A stretch of DNA of 64,000 nt from Mycobacterium sp. (lineage in GTDB: Bacteria > Actinomycetota > Actinomycetes > Mycobacteriales > Mycobacteriaceae), in NCBI GenBank assembly GCA_025965895.1, contig JAOPWC010000210.1, positions 1-64,000 of the forward strand, in the 5' to 3' direction. Below, piece by piece: positions 53,021-61,913 of the stretch. How positions within the stretch are numbered: the stretch's first letter is position 1; each line of letters starts with the position of its first letter. Under the pieces are notes generated by a model, which made no database searches, was not told the origin of the DNA, and saw nothing but the letters and a program-made list of their open reading frames with translations. A program made the position numbers and the translations under genes.

Positions 53021-53929
53021 GTGAGCGATTCATTGCTAGCGGCCGGCCCGCAGTATCCGGCACCGCCGGCGGATCTGTCCGCTCCCCAGGCGATGAGCAC
53101 CGCATTCCTCGTCATCTGCGCTGTGTTCATGGCGGTGTCAATCGGCTATGTCGTCTGGCGGGCGGTCAAGGGCGACCCGCTCGGACTGTTCTTCCTGCTG
53201 GCGGGATTGCTGATGGGCACGTTGGAACCGGGCTTGGACTATCTGGGCCTACTCTGGTTCGCCGACGACAACGTCGCGATCGCAGTAGAGATGTTCGGTC
53301 GCCACATTCCGCTCTATGTGGTGCTGGGCTACTCGTTCTTCTTCGGGCTACAGGCCTACTTCATGTACCTGGCGATCACGGTCGGGAAGAATGCGAGGTT
53401 CTTCGTCTACGCGTACGCGGTGTCGTGGGTGTTCGACCTCATGCTGCAAGCGACCGGCAGCGCGTTCGGTCTCTACAAGTACTACGGCAATCAGCCGTTC
53501 ATGATTTTCGGGGTTCCGGCGTGGTGGTTTTCGATCGATGCGCTCATGCCGATCCTGACCGCCCTGATCGTCTTCGTCTTGCGCCACCGCCTCCAGGGCT
53601 GGGGCAAGCTCATTCTGATCCCGTTGGTGCCCGCGCTGTATGCGGCGCTCAACGGTGCCGCCGGCACACCTGTCTTCGCGGCATTGAACAGCAATTTCGA
53701 CCCGTCCCGCAACGGCAATGGATCCGACCTGCTCGTCTGGTTGGGCGGCACATTGACGATCGCGCTGTGCTTGTTCTTCCTGTGGTTGGTGATCGGCGAG
53801 ATCGGCAACGCTCAACGCCGCGCTGGCATCCGTATCGGCGAGTCGGCATCCGTCGTCGATGTACTGCAGTCGAAAGCGGGCATGGGTCTAGGGGAGCCCG
53901 CGGCGTCGAAAAGTGCGCTGTCCGCATGA
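53021..53929 (+). CDS. Seven-helix membrane protein, AveC-like family (paralogue 3)
   Basis: 302 residues from GTG 53021 (weak purine-rich site). It has LEPGLDYLGLLWFADDN, FGRHIPLYVVLGYSFFFGL, YYGNQP and ALNSNFDPSRNGNG, in the same order as its paralogues. The YYGNQPF segment is the closest I recall to AveC itself. It overlaps the acyl-CoA dehydrogenase gene by ATGA, so the two act together. The C-terminal about 40 residues are polar and cytoplasmic. Confidence 0.68.
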   Translation: MSDSLLAAGPQYPAPPADLSAPQAMSTAFLVICAVFMAVSIGYVVWRAVKGDPLGLFFLLAGLLMGTLEPGLDYLGLLWFADDNVAIAVEMFGRHIPLYVVLGYSFFFGLQAYFMYLAITVGKNARFFVYAYAVSWVFDLMLQATGSAFGLYKYYGNQPFMIFGVPAWWFSIDALMPILTALIVFVLRHRLQGWGKLILIPLVPALYAALNGAAGTPVFAALNSNFDPSRNGNGSDLLVWLGGTLTIALCLFFLWLVIGEIGNAQRRAGIRIGESASVVDVLQSKAGMGLGEPAASKSALSA

Positions 53930-55089
53930 GCGTGACGTCCCAACGAAGACGTCCCGAAACGGCGAACGCCGCCGAACTAGAGGCGCTGGCGGAGCTTGCA
54001 CACAGCTTCTTTGTCCGAGATGTCTTGCCCCACAGCGAGAAATTCATCGGTCAAGGGCATCCCGACAAACTGCTATACCGCAGAGCGGGAGAGTTGGGAC
54101 TGCTGTGCATGTCTGTACCCGAGCAGTACGGCGGCGGTGGTGGGACCTTCGCCCACGACGCGGTTCTGTTTCGCGAACAGGTGCTCGCCGGGGATTCGTC
54201 ACTTCACCTCGGCGTGCATTCGGGAATCGTGCCGCACTATATCCTCGCCTACGGCGCGGAGGAGCAGAAAAAGCGCTACCTACCCCGATTGGCGTCCGGT
54301 GAGTGGGTAGCGGCGATCGCGATGACCGAGCCGGGGACGGGATCCGACCTGCAGGCGATCACCACCGCAGCCGTGCGAGACGCCGACGGATACCGGATCA
54401 CCGGCGCCAAGGCATTCATCTCCAATGGCCTGAACTGCGATGTGGTGATCGTCGCTGCGAAAACCGATCCCGAGGCCCGCGGAGCGGGGGTGTCTCTGTT
54501 CATAGTCGAGGTCGGCGAGGAGCCGCGTGGCTTCAGTCGTGGTCGTCCGATCCACAAGCTCGGCCAGAAGGGCCAGGACACCACCGAACTGTTCTTCGAC
54601 GACGTGAAGGTGCCGGCCTCGGCGCTGCTCGGCGAAGAGAACAGCGGGTTTCGTCAGCTGAAAGATCAACTTGCACAGGAGCGTTTGATCCTTGGTGTGT
54701 CGGCAGTGGCGGCAATGCACCGTGCGGTTGGCTTGGCGGTGGAATACGCCAAGGAGCGCAAGGCATTCGGAGCGCCGTTGTTTGCGCTGCAGAACACCCG
54801 ATTCGAGCTCGCCGAATGCGCGACGATCGCGCGTGTTTCGCAGGCATTCCTCGACGACTGCACACAACGCCACTTGCGTGGAGAATTGGATGCGACGACC
54901 GCGGCAATGGCGAAGTATTGGCTGTCGGATCAGCAATGCGTCGTGGTCGATCGTTGCCTGCAACTCTTTGGGGGCTACGGCTACACGCTGGAGTATCCGA
55001 TCGCCCAGATGTACGCCGACGCCCGAATACAGCGGATCTACGCGGGCGCCAACGAGGTGATGAAGGAACTCATCTCCCGTTCGCTGTAG
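53926..55089 (+). CDS. Acyl-CoA dehydrogenase
   Basis: 387 residues from ATG 53926, overlapping the AveC-like stop. It has the ACAD signatures MTEPGTGSDLQ (FAD and substrate site), GYRITGAKAFISNG, GFRQLKDQLAQERL, QLFGGYGYTLEYP and the C-terminal catalytic-region RIYAGANEVMKELI. In the last, the base-position Glu is present as ANEVMKE. It introduces an alpha,beta double bond into a CoA thioester. Coupling to a membrane cyclase-like protein suggests an unusual cyclic or branched substrate. Confidence 0.92.
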   Translation: MSVTSQRRRPETANAAELEALAELAHSFFVRDVLPHSEKFIGQGHPDKLLYRRAGELGLLCMSVPEQYGGGGGTFAHDAVLFREQVLAGDSSLHLGVHSGIVPHYILAYGAEEQKKRYLPRLASGEWVAAIAMTEPGTGSDLQAITTAAVRDADGYRITGAKAFISNGLNCDVVIVAAKTDPEARGAGVSLFIVEVGEEPRGFSRGRPIHKLGQKGQDTTELFFDDVKVPASALLGEENSGFRQLKDQLAQERLILGVSAVAAMHRAVGLAVEYAKERKAFGAPLFALQNTRFELAECATIARVSQAFLDDCTQRHLRGELDATTAAMAKYWLSDQQCVVVDRCLQLFGGYGYTLEYPIAQMYADARIQRIYAGANEVMKELISRSL

Positions 55090-56154
55090 CTACTCGGCGG
55101 CGTCGAGCCGTTTCATGTACGGGCTGAACCGCACGACATCGACCATGAACAGGGTGTCGGTGGCGAGAACGCCCTCGATGGTCTGCACGCGCGTTGATAT
55201 CAGCTCGACGAGTCGCTGCGGATCCGCTGCGGTGACAGTGAAGCTGAGGTCGGAGCTACCGACACAAACGGCCATGAACACGACCTCCGGCATGGCCGCG
55301 AGTTCCTTCTGGATGGCGTTGATCCGGGCGCGGTCGACGCGCATCGCGACGCTCGCGATCACACCGGCCAGACCGAGCGCCACCGGCTCCACCATGGCCA
55401 CCACCCGGACAAGCCCCGCCTGGGTGAGTCGATTCAACCTTGCCCGGATCGTTCCCTCCGACACATCGTGAGTTCGCGCGATCTTGCGGCTGGACTGTCG
55501 CCCGTCGTCAATCAATGCCTGCATGATCGCGATGTCGAGGTCGTCGAGATCGATCTTGGGGGCAGGCAGCCGGATTGGCGGCGCGCCCCTGGCCAGAAAC
55601 AATCGCCGTCCGTTAGGCGTGACCGACGTTTCCGTGGCCAGATCGACGCTCATTTCGGAGATCCCACTGATCGCGGGAAGGTCGTCGTTCGTGAGCTGGC
55701 GTAATTCGGCGCGGTCCTTGACCAGGAAGTACGCCAGCACGTCGTGAGTTCCCAGGGTCACCGCGACCGCCTCGCACTGCTCGAGTCGGCTCACGTCTTC
55801 AGCGACATCGCGAGGTGACCGGGCCTGCGTCTTGATCCGGGCAATGACAAACCACTCGAAGCCGGCCACTTCCCAATCGATGAGCGCGGTAAAGATGATC
55901 GCGCCGTTGGCGGCCAGCTTCCGAAGACGAATGCTCACCGCGGATTCACTGATCCCGGTGTGCGCAGCCAACTCTCGGTTGGTCATCTTGCCGTCTTGCA
56001 GCAGGTATTCGATCAGAACGTGGTCGAGGTCATCAAGACGTGTCGGGGGCACGAAATTCATCTCGCCGGGTGAGAGCTTTCTGCCGGCAGAGGCCCCTTG
56101 GACCGGGGGTGGCCGCAACCGGACCCGGTCAGGTTCAGGGCCGTCATACGTCAC
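55090..56154 (-). CDS. Double-module Lrp/AsnC family regulator
   Basis: 354 residues, twice the usual size. Module 1 has a helix-turn-helix (about 40-85, LDDLDHVLIEYLLQDGKMTN, GISESAVSIRLRKL) and a RAM sensor domain. Module 2 repeats both (about 203-250, LDDLDIAIMQALIDDGRQSS, DVSEGTIRARLNRL, then a second sensor). Such fused Lrp proteins bind DNA and a small ligand as internally pseudo-symmetric dimers. The stop directly abuts that of the acyl-CoA dehydrogenase. The start faces the carotenoid oxygenase operon at 56485, its likely target. Confidence 0.88.
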   Translation of the reverse strand: MTYDGPEPDRVRLRPPPVQGASAGRKLSPGEMNFVPPTRLDDLDHVLIEYLLQDGKMTNRELAAHTGISESAVSIRLRKLAANGAIIFTALIDWEVAGFEWFVIARIKTQARSPRDVAEDVSRLEQCEAVAVTLGTHDVLAYFLVKDRAELRQLTNDDLPAISGISEMSVDLATETSVTPNGRRLFLARGAPPIRLPAPKIDLDDLDIAIMQALIDDGRQSSRKIARTHDVSEGTIRARLNRLTQAGLVRVVAMVEPVALGLAGVIASVAMRVDRARINAIQKELAAMPEVVFMAVCVGSSDLSFTVTAADPQRLVELISTRVQTIEGVLATDTLFMVDVVRFSPYMKRLDAAE

Positions 56155-56417
56155 TTAGTTGCCCACCCGTCTCTGGCGAATCCATCGAAATAGTCTAACT
56201 ATGCTGCGCGGTTTTGATCGGCATCTGGTGCGGGCAGGCGCACTATTCAGAATCGGCGCCACGACCCGATGTCACCAATCTGAACCGTTGGCCTCGACGT
56301 ACGCGGGCACCGACAGGAGACATCGCTCATCTGGCTGCTTGGGTCTCTGCACCCTTGGTTCCCGCGAGCGCATATGCATAAGTTTGCGTCGTCGTAACCC
56401 ATAATGGATGAGGATGT
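56155..56417. other. Divergent spacer between the Lrp gene and the oxygenase operon
   Basis: About 260 bp with no gene. It contains A/T-rich tracts (around 56190-56220 and 56385-56415) that could hold the Lrp promoter and further binding sites. Confidence 0.5.
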
Positions 56418-56461
56418 TTGACAAGGTTCTGGCTTCTTGCCTACAGTGATCGTCATCACTG
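56418..56461 (+). promoter_or_regulatory. Promoter and operator of the carotenoid oxygenase 2 operon
   Basis: TTGACA (56418-56423), 18-bp spacer, TACAGT (56442-56447), a near-consensus SigA promoter. Over the -10 and start site lies CAGTGAT-CGTC-ATCACTG (56444-56461), a perfect 7-bp inverted repeat. A protein bound there would block transcription. The ribosome site AGGAGG follows at 56470. Confidence 0.72.
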
Positions 56462-56484
56462 ATTGCCCCAGGAGGTGCGCGTCG

Positions 56485-57966
56485 ATGGTCACGGCGATCC
56501 CAGACGACATTCGGCTGTTCGGCCCGCTGAAGCCGATGCGCTTTGAAACCCATGTTGAAGACTGCGTGGTTGCAGACGGGGAGATCCCGCGCGAGTTGCA
56601 CGGTGGGTTCTACCGGATCGGCCCCACCTGGAAACGGCCCACCCGGCAGGGATTCAACGGGTTCGCCGCCACCGACGCGATGGTGCAGGGGCTGGTGTTT
56701 CGCGACGGCAAGGCCGACTTCACCAACAAATGGGTGCGAACCCCGAAGTATCTCTTGGAGGAAAAACACGGCGTCGGGCTGTTCGAGTGGACCGACGGCC
56801 AGTACACCGACTGGCGCGGCTACGGGATGGGCCGGGTGATCCCCAACGAGTACACCGACGGTGTGCCCAGCGGCAGCCCGATCGTCAACGTGTTCCCGTT
56901 CGGCGGGGAAATCCTCGGGTCCGGCGAACAAGGCCTGCCCCCAATCGCGATCGACCCGATCACCCTCGAGACCCGCGGCTTTGTGCCCTGGTCGCACGAG
57001 CTGTCGCCCGGGATGACCCCGCCGGCGTGCTTCGGCGATAACGCGTTCACCGCCCACCCCAAGTGGGATGCCGAGACCGGCATCCTCTACGGCTGGGCCT
57101 ACCGCGACACCGAGCCCTACGTCACCCTGCACTGGGTGCACCCGGACGGACACGTCGAATCCCGCGACATCGACGACGCCCCCTACGCCCAAAACGCCCA
57201 CGACATGTGGCTGACCGAGAACTACGTTGTGCTGCCGTTCCAGCCATTCATCGTCGGCCAGGACCGCATCGATCGGGGGCTGTCGGTGTTCGGCTGGGAC
57301 CCCAGCCTGCCGACCAAGCTGGCACTCATCTCGCGCAAGGACATCGACGCGCCGATCAAGTGGATCACCGCCGACTTCAACGAGGAATACATCATGCACA
57401 CGATGTCGGCCAACCACGTCGGCGACACCTTGATCCTCGACGGCCCCATCTTCGACCGACCTCCGTTCCCCTTCGAAGACCAGGTCGAATTCGGTGTGGA
57501 CTTCGTGCCTTTCGGCTCCGGTGTCACCGGGCGGTGGACCATCGACCTGACCACCGGGGCAGTCACCAGCGAACGCCTCGACGACCGCGCCGTCGAATTC
57601 CCAAAGGTCGACGAACGCCACTACGGCAAGAACTACCAATGGGCCTTCCTGGCCTCTGGGGACAGCCTGTGGTCGCTCGATACCGTGATCCGGCGCAACG
57701 TGCGCACCGGGGCCGAGGAAAGCTACACGATCGACAACGAAGACCAGTCCGCGGTGCTCTTCGAACCGACTTTCGCGCCCCGCGCCGTGGACGCGCCCGA
57801 AGCGGATGGCTACCTCATCGTGCCGATCTCCCATTTCATGGAAAACACCTCGGAATACCAGATTTTCGACACTCAAGACTTCAGCAGCGGACCTATCGCC
57901 CGTATCGAACTGCCCTTCCAGATCGGCTGGACCCCGCACGGCCACTACCTGAACTTCAACCACTGA
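56485..57966 (+). CDS. Carotenoid oxygenase family (RPE65/lignostilbene dioxygenase) protein 2
   Basis: 493 residues from ATG 56485 (AGGAGG 9 nt upstream; an upstream in-frame ATG lacks this). Clear paralogue of protein 1: GGFYRIGPTWKRPTRQGF, FTAHPKWDAETG, NAHDMWLTENY, IMHTMSANH and WTPHGHYLNF place the four iron His at about 191, 239, 306 and 484. It is cytosolic without a signal peptide and should cleave a conjugated C=C bond of a lipophilic substrate, giving aldehydes or ketones. First gene of an operon that also encodes an aldehyde dehydrogenase, which fits that product. Confidence 0.92.
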   Translation: MVTAIPDDIRLFGPLKPMRFETHVEDCVVADGEIPRELHGGFYRIGPTWKRPTRQGFNGFAATDAMVQGLVFRDGKADFTNKWVRTPKYLLEEKHGVGLFEWTDGQYTDWRGYGMGRVIPNEYTDGVPSGSPIVNVFPFGGEILGSGEQGLPPIAIDPITLETRGFVPWSHELSPGMTPPACFGDNAFTAHPKWDAETGILYGWAYRDTEPYVTLHWVHPDGHVESRDIDDAPYAQNAHDMWLTENYVVLPFQPFIVGQDRIDRGLSVFGWDPSLPTKLALISRKDIDAPIKWITADFNEEYIMHTMSANHVGDTLILDGPIFDRPPFPFEDQVEFGVDFVPFGSGVTGRWTIDLTTGAVTSERLDDRAVEFPKVDERHYGKNYQWAFLASGDSLWSLDTVIRRNVRTGAEESYTIDNEDQSAVLFEPTFAPRAVDAPEADGYLIVPISHFMENTSEYQIFDTQDFSSGPIARIELPFQIGWTPHGHYLNFNH

Positions 57967-58000
57967 CCATTTACCGCCCAGGCGTGAAAGAGACAAACTG

Positions 58001-58414
58001 TTGGCTATCTTCACCTCCACTGAACAGCTCTACGATGTCTTCACCGGCTTCATGGAAGACATGGCCGCCGACCCTGTCCTGGGCCCGAAATTCGTGAAGT
58101 CCAAAACAGTCTTCCGGATCAACTACACCGACCCCGACGCATCGATCCTCGTTGACTGCACGCACGACCCGATCCAGGTCACCCAGGGCCCCTCAGAGGT
58201 CAAACCCGATGTGGAACTGACGATGTCGGCGGACAACGGCCACCTCTTCTGGATTGGCAAGCTGAAGATCACCACAGCTATCACGAAGCGGAAGGTCAAG
58301 GTCAACGGGCAGGTCACCAAGATGATGAACCTTCTTCCGGCTCTGGATCCGGCCTTTGCACGGTATCGGACCTACCTCGCCGAGAAAGGTTACGCAGACC
58401 TCCTCAGCCCGTGA
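58001..58414 (+). CDS. SCP2 sterol-binding domain protein
   Basis: 137 residues from TTG 58001. Single SCP2-like fold: FRINYTDPDASILVDC, VELTMSADNGHLFWIGKL and a C-terminal helix with MMNLLPALDPAF. Such proteins carry sterols or fatty acyl-CoAs through the cytosol. It is 34 nt behind the carotenoid oxygenase and co-transcribed, so it is probably the carrier for the pathway intermediate. Confidence 0.82.
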   Translation: MAIFTSTEQLYDVFTGFMEDMAADPVLGPKFVKSKTVFRINYTDPDASILVDCTHDPIQVTQGPSEVKPDVELTMSADNGHLFWIGKLKITTAITKRKVKVNGQVTKMMNLLPALDPAFARYRTYLAEKGYADLLSP

Positions 58415-58511
58415 GACGGCTCCCAGTGGGCTACTGCGCGTCATCACAGTTCACACCAGCGCGGATGCGGCTATCACCGAATCTCGCCGTCATCTTTGGA
58501 GGTTCACCCCG

Positions 58512-61500
58512 GTGAGCACTAGCAATTCTCGTCTCCGTACCCCGGGGCGGTCAGCCACGCGACGTCCGACGTCTATCGCGATCGTCGGATGCGGATTTGG
58601 CGGTCTGGCCGCCGCGATCGAACTCAAACGTTCGGGCTTTGACAACTTCATCATCTTCGAGCGTGCGAGTTCAGTCGGCGGTGTGTGGCGCGAGAACACC
58701 TATCCCGGAGCGGCATGCGACGTCCCGTCACCGATCTACTCGTTCTCCTATGCGCTGAAACCGGATTGGTCCGGTCTGTTCGGCAAGCAGAACGAGATCC
58801 ACAGGTACTTAGACGAAGTCGCGCACGACTTCGGTATCACCGACCACATCCGGTTCGACACCGAAGTCGCCTCGGCGGTGTTCGACGAGAGCACTGGCCA
58901 GTGGGTTGTCACCACCGCGGCAGGGGAGTCGCTGCGGGTGGACGCGCTCATCATGGCGACCGGTCAGCTGAGCCGACCCAAGATGCCCACGGTCCAGGGG
59001 ATGGAGACCTTCGACGGCGATTCCTTCCACTCGGCACAATGGCGCCACGACGTCGACCTGACGGGCAAAAAGGTCGTCGTCGTCGGCAGCGGCGCCAGCG
59101 CGATTCAGATCGTGCCGTCCATCGCCGAGACGGCTGCCGACCTGACCGTGGTGCAGCGATCCCCCAACTGGGTCATGTGGAAGAGCCGCCGCCGGCCCGG
59201 CCGACTGCAGACAGCGCTGATGAGGCGATTCAGCCTGCTCCGGACACTCCACCACATCCTGCTCTTCCTCGCCTACGAGAGCCGATACCCCCTGGTCACA
59301 CGCACGGCCAATCCCATTCGGAAGCTCTCGCAATGGTGGCTGATCCACATCATCAAACGCCATATGAGCGACCCCGACGAGATCGCGGCGGCGATTCCGA
59401 ACTACCGACTCCTGTGCAACCGGCTGCTGCTTTCCAACGACTGGTACCCGACCCTCGGCCGCGACGACGTGCACCTGGTCGGGTCGGCGGTGGACCATGC
59501 CACACCGACCGGTGTCGTGACCGCCGACGGCCGCAGCATTGACGCCGACGTCCTGATCTGGTGCACCGGATTCAAGGCCAGCGAATTCCTCAGTCCCATC
59601 AGCATTATCGGCCGCGACAGTATCGACCTACACGCTCAGTGGCAGCACGGCGCCGAGGCGTACCTCGGTATCAGCGCGATCAACTTCCCCAACATGTTCA
59701 TGCTGTTCGGGCCCAACACCAACAGTATTACCAACACGATCGTGTTCCTCCTCGAACGTCAGGCCAGCTATATTCGCCAGGCCCTGGACTACAAAGAGGC
59801 ACACCGTGCCGCGTGGATCGACGTCAGCCGCGAAACGCACGACAATTTTCAGCAATGGCTTCAAAAGAAGCTCGACACCACGGTATTCACCGACAACTGC
59901 CCCGGGTGGTACACCAACGCCGAAGGCAAAGTCACCGCTATGTGGCCGGCGTCGCACCTCGCGTATGCCCGCGCCACAGCACGCTTCCGCCCCGAGCGGT
60001 ACACCGTCGCCACGCGCACCCCACGGGGACTGGACGACGTACCCGCAGGGAGCCCGGCACACAGCGCGTCGCTGCCCACCGCGACAAGCACTGCGGCGCA
60101 ACCGACTCCGGGTCCGGCGCCGCGGCTTATGAGCTCCGCGCGCAGCATGTGCGAACTGTTCGACACAACGACGCAAACGTACGCCGATCTGCCGGCACTG
60201 CATTCCACCGACGGCGAGCTGACCCTGACCTACCGGCAATACCGTGACGCCGTGGCCAACATCGCCGGAGCATTGCACCTGCGCGGCGTCCGGCACGGGG
60301 ACGTCGTGGCGTTGATGTTCGACAATCGCCCGGAGTTTCACCTCGTCGACACCGCGGTGATGCACCTCGGGGCGACCAGCTGTTCGGTCTACAACACCTC
60401 ACCGGTCGCCGACATCGAGTACGTGCTGGCCAACTCCGCTGCGACGCTTGCGATATGCGAAGAGGCCTACGCTGCGAAGCTCGCCGCCGCGGCGCCCCCG
60501 ACGTGTGAAATCGTCTGCACCGCAGCAGGTGTCGAGGGCACCCTCGCGCTGGACGAACTCGCGCGTCCCGCGCCCGCGGAGTTCGACTTCGAGGCGACCT
60601 GGCGTGCGGTCGCTCTCGACGACGTCCTGACGTTGATCTACACCTCGGGCACCACCGGTACCCCCAAGGGTGTCGAACTGACCCACGCAGCGATGCTCGC
60701 CGAGCTGGAGCTGACCAGCGAAGTGCTCGACTTCCGCCCCGGTGACCGGGTGCCGTCGGCCCTCCCGATGGCGCATGCGGCCCAACGCTGGGGTACTCAC
60801 TACGCCGGAATCGCGTTCGGCCTCGACGTGACCTGCGTCGACGATGTCGCCGCGCTGCTGCCCACGCTCGTGCGGATCAAACCGCAGATCTGGGGAACGG
60901 TGCCCCGGATCCTAGAAAAGATCACCGCCGGACTGAAAACGAAGTTCGACGCCGAAACCGACCCCAAGAAGCGGGCCGCGGTGAGCTGGGCGCTCGACAT
61001 CGGCTACGCGGCAGTGGCAGCCCGCAAAGCCCACGGCAACGCAGAGCTGTCACCGGAACTGGCCACCGCCTACGCCGACGCGGACCGGCGGGTACTGACC
61101 GGGATTCGGCAATCACTCGGACTGGATCAGCTGCGATGGCTGCTGGTTGGGGCAGCACCGATACCGCCCCATGTCATGGACTTCATGGCGGCGCTGGGCC
61201 TGAACATGGTCGAAGTGTGGGGAATGTCGGAGTTGGGTGCGGTGGCCACCGTCAACGCGGCCGGAGTGTCAAAGGCCGCGACGGTGGGCAAACCGTTGCG
61301 CGACGTCGAAGTCCGGCTCGCCCCCGACGGCGAGGTATTCGTGCGCGGGCCGATCATGATGCGCGGCTACCGCGGCGACCCGGTGAAGACCGCTGAGGCC
61401 GTCGACCCCGACGGTTGGCTGGCTACAGGTGACGTCGGGACCCTCGACGCCGACGGTTACCTGTCGATCACCGACCGCAAGAAGGAACTGATCGTAAACG

Positions 61501-61913
61501 CCGCGGGCAAGAACATCTCGCCCTTGCGGATTGAAGCGGCACTCAAGGCGGCGTGCCCACTGATCGGCGCGGCGATGGCCATCGGTGACGGGCGGCCGTT
61601 CATGACGGCGCTGATCGTCCTGGATCTCGAAACCGCCCCGGCTTATGCGGCCAGCGCCGGCATCACCGCCACCGCGGTGGACGCGCTGGCCGGCGACGAC
61701 CGGATCCGGCAGGTCATCGACGACGCGGTGGCCACCGCCAATGAGCAGGTGTCCCGGGTCGAACAGATCAAGCGCTATGTCCTCGTGGGTGATGTGTGGA
61801 TGCCCGGCGGTCCCGAACTCACCCCGACCCTGAAGCTGCGGCGCAAGAAGATCGCCGAACGCTACGCCGGAGAAATCGAGGGGTTGTACTCCGAAGCGCG
61901 GGCAACCACATGA
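58512..61913 (+). CDS. Fusion of a Baeyer-Villiger-type flavin monooxygenase and an acyl-CoA synthetase (AMP-binding)
   Basis: 1133 residues from GTG 58512 (ribosome site GGAGG). Residues about 20-500 are a class B flavin monooxygenase: GCGFGGLAAAIEL for FAD, the fingerprint FDGDSFHSAQW (FxGxxxHxxxW, about 167-177) and GSGASAIQIVPSIA for NADPH. A flexible Ala/Thr/Pro linker (about 500-540) leads to a FadD-like ligase (about 545-1125): LIYTSGTTGTPKGVELTH, WGMSELGAVA, GWLATGDVG, KELIVNAAGKNISP. One uninterrupted frame and a real linker argue for a natural fusion. It could oxygenate a ketone and activate the acid. ATGA overlap with the ALDH gene. Confidence 0.92.
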   Translation: MSTSNSRLRTPGRSATRRPTSIAIVGCGFGGLAAAIELKRSGFDNFIIFERASSVGGVWRENTYPGAACDVPSPIYSFSYALKPDWSGLFGKQNEIHRYLDEVAHDFGITDHIRFDTEVASAVFDESTGQWVVTTAAGESLRVDALIMATGQLSRPKMPTVQGMETFDGDSFHSAQWRHDVDLTGKKVVVVGSGASAIQIVPSIAETAADLTVVQRSPNWVMWKSRRRPGRLQTALMRRFSLLRTLHHILLFLAYESRYPLVTRTANPIRKLSQWWLIHIIKRHMSDPDEIAAAIPNYRLLCNRLLLSNDWYPTLGRDDVHLVGSAVDHATPTGVVTADGRSIDADVLIWCTGFKASEFLSPISIIGRDSIDLHAQWQHGAEAYLGISAINFPNMFMLFGPNTNSITNTIVFLLERQASYIRQALDYKEAHRAAWIDVSRETHDNFQQWLQKKLDTTVFTDNCPGWYTNAEGKVTAMWPASHLAYARATARFRPERYTVATRTPRGLDDVPAGSPAHSASLPTATSTAAQPTPGPAPRLMSSARSMCELFDTTTQTYADLPALHSTDGELTLTYRQYRDAVANIAGALHLRGVRHGDVVALMFDNRPEFHLVDTAVMHLGATSCSVYNTSPVADIEYVLANSAATLAICEEAYAAKLAAAAPPTCEIVCTAAGVEGTLALDELARPAPAEFDFEATWRAVALDDVLTLIYTSGTTGTPKGVELTHAAMLAELELTSEVLDFRPGDRVPSALPMAHAAQRWGTHYAGIAFGLDVTCVDDVAALLPTLVRIKPQIWGTVPRILEKITAGLKTKFDAETDPKKRAAVSWALDIGYAAVAARKAHGNAELSPELATAYADADRRVLTGIRQSLGLDQLRWLLVGAAPIPPHVMDFMAALGLNMVEVWGMSELGAVATVNAAGVSKAATVGKPLRDVEVRLAPDGEVFVRGPIMMRGYRGDPVKTAEAVDPDGWLATGDVGTLDADGYLSITDRKKELIVNAAGKNISPLRIEAALKAACPLIGAAMAIGDGRPFMTALIVLDLETAPAYAASAGITATAVDALAGDDRIRQVIDDAVATANEQVSRVEQIKRYVLVGDVWMPGGPELTPTLKLRRKKIAERYAGEIEGLYSEARATT

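Noticed and set aside
52993..55089. 698-residue fusion upstream of the acyl-CoA dehydrogenase
   Set aside because: The first half is a shadow of the AveC-like gene in another frame; ATG 53926 overlaps that gene's stop and opens the true dehydrogenase.
56272..58020. 582-codon frame antisense to carotenoid oxygenase 2
   Set aside because: The + strand holds four iron His motifs, a promoter and a ribosome site; the antisense translation is Val/Asp/Gly-rich without motifs.
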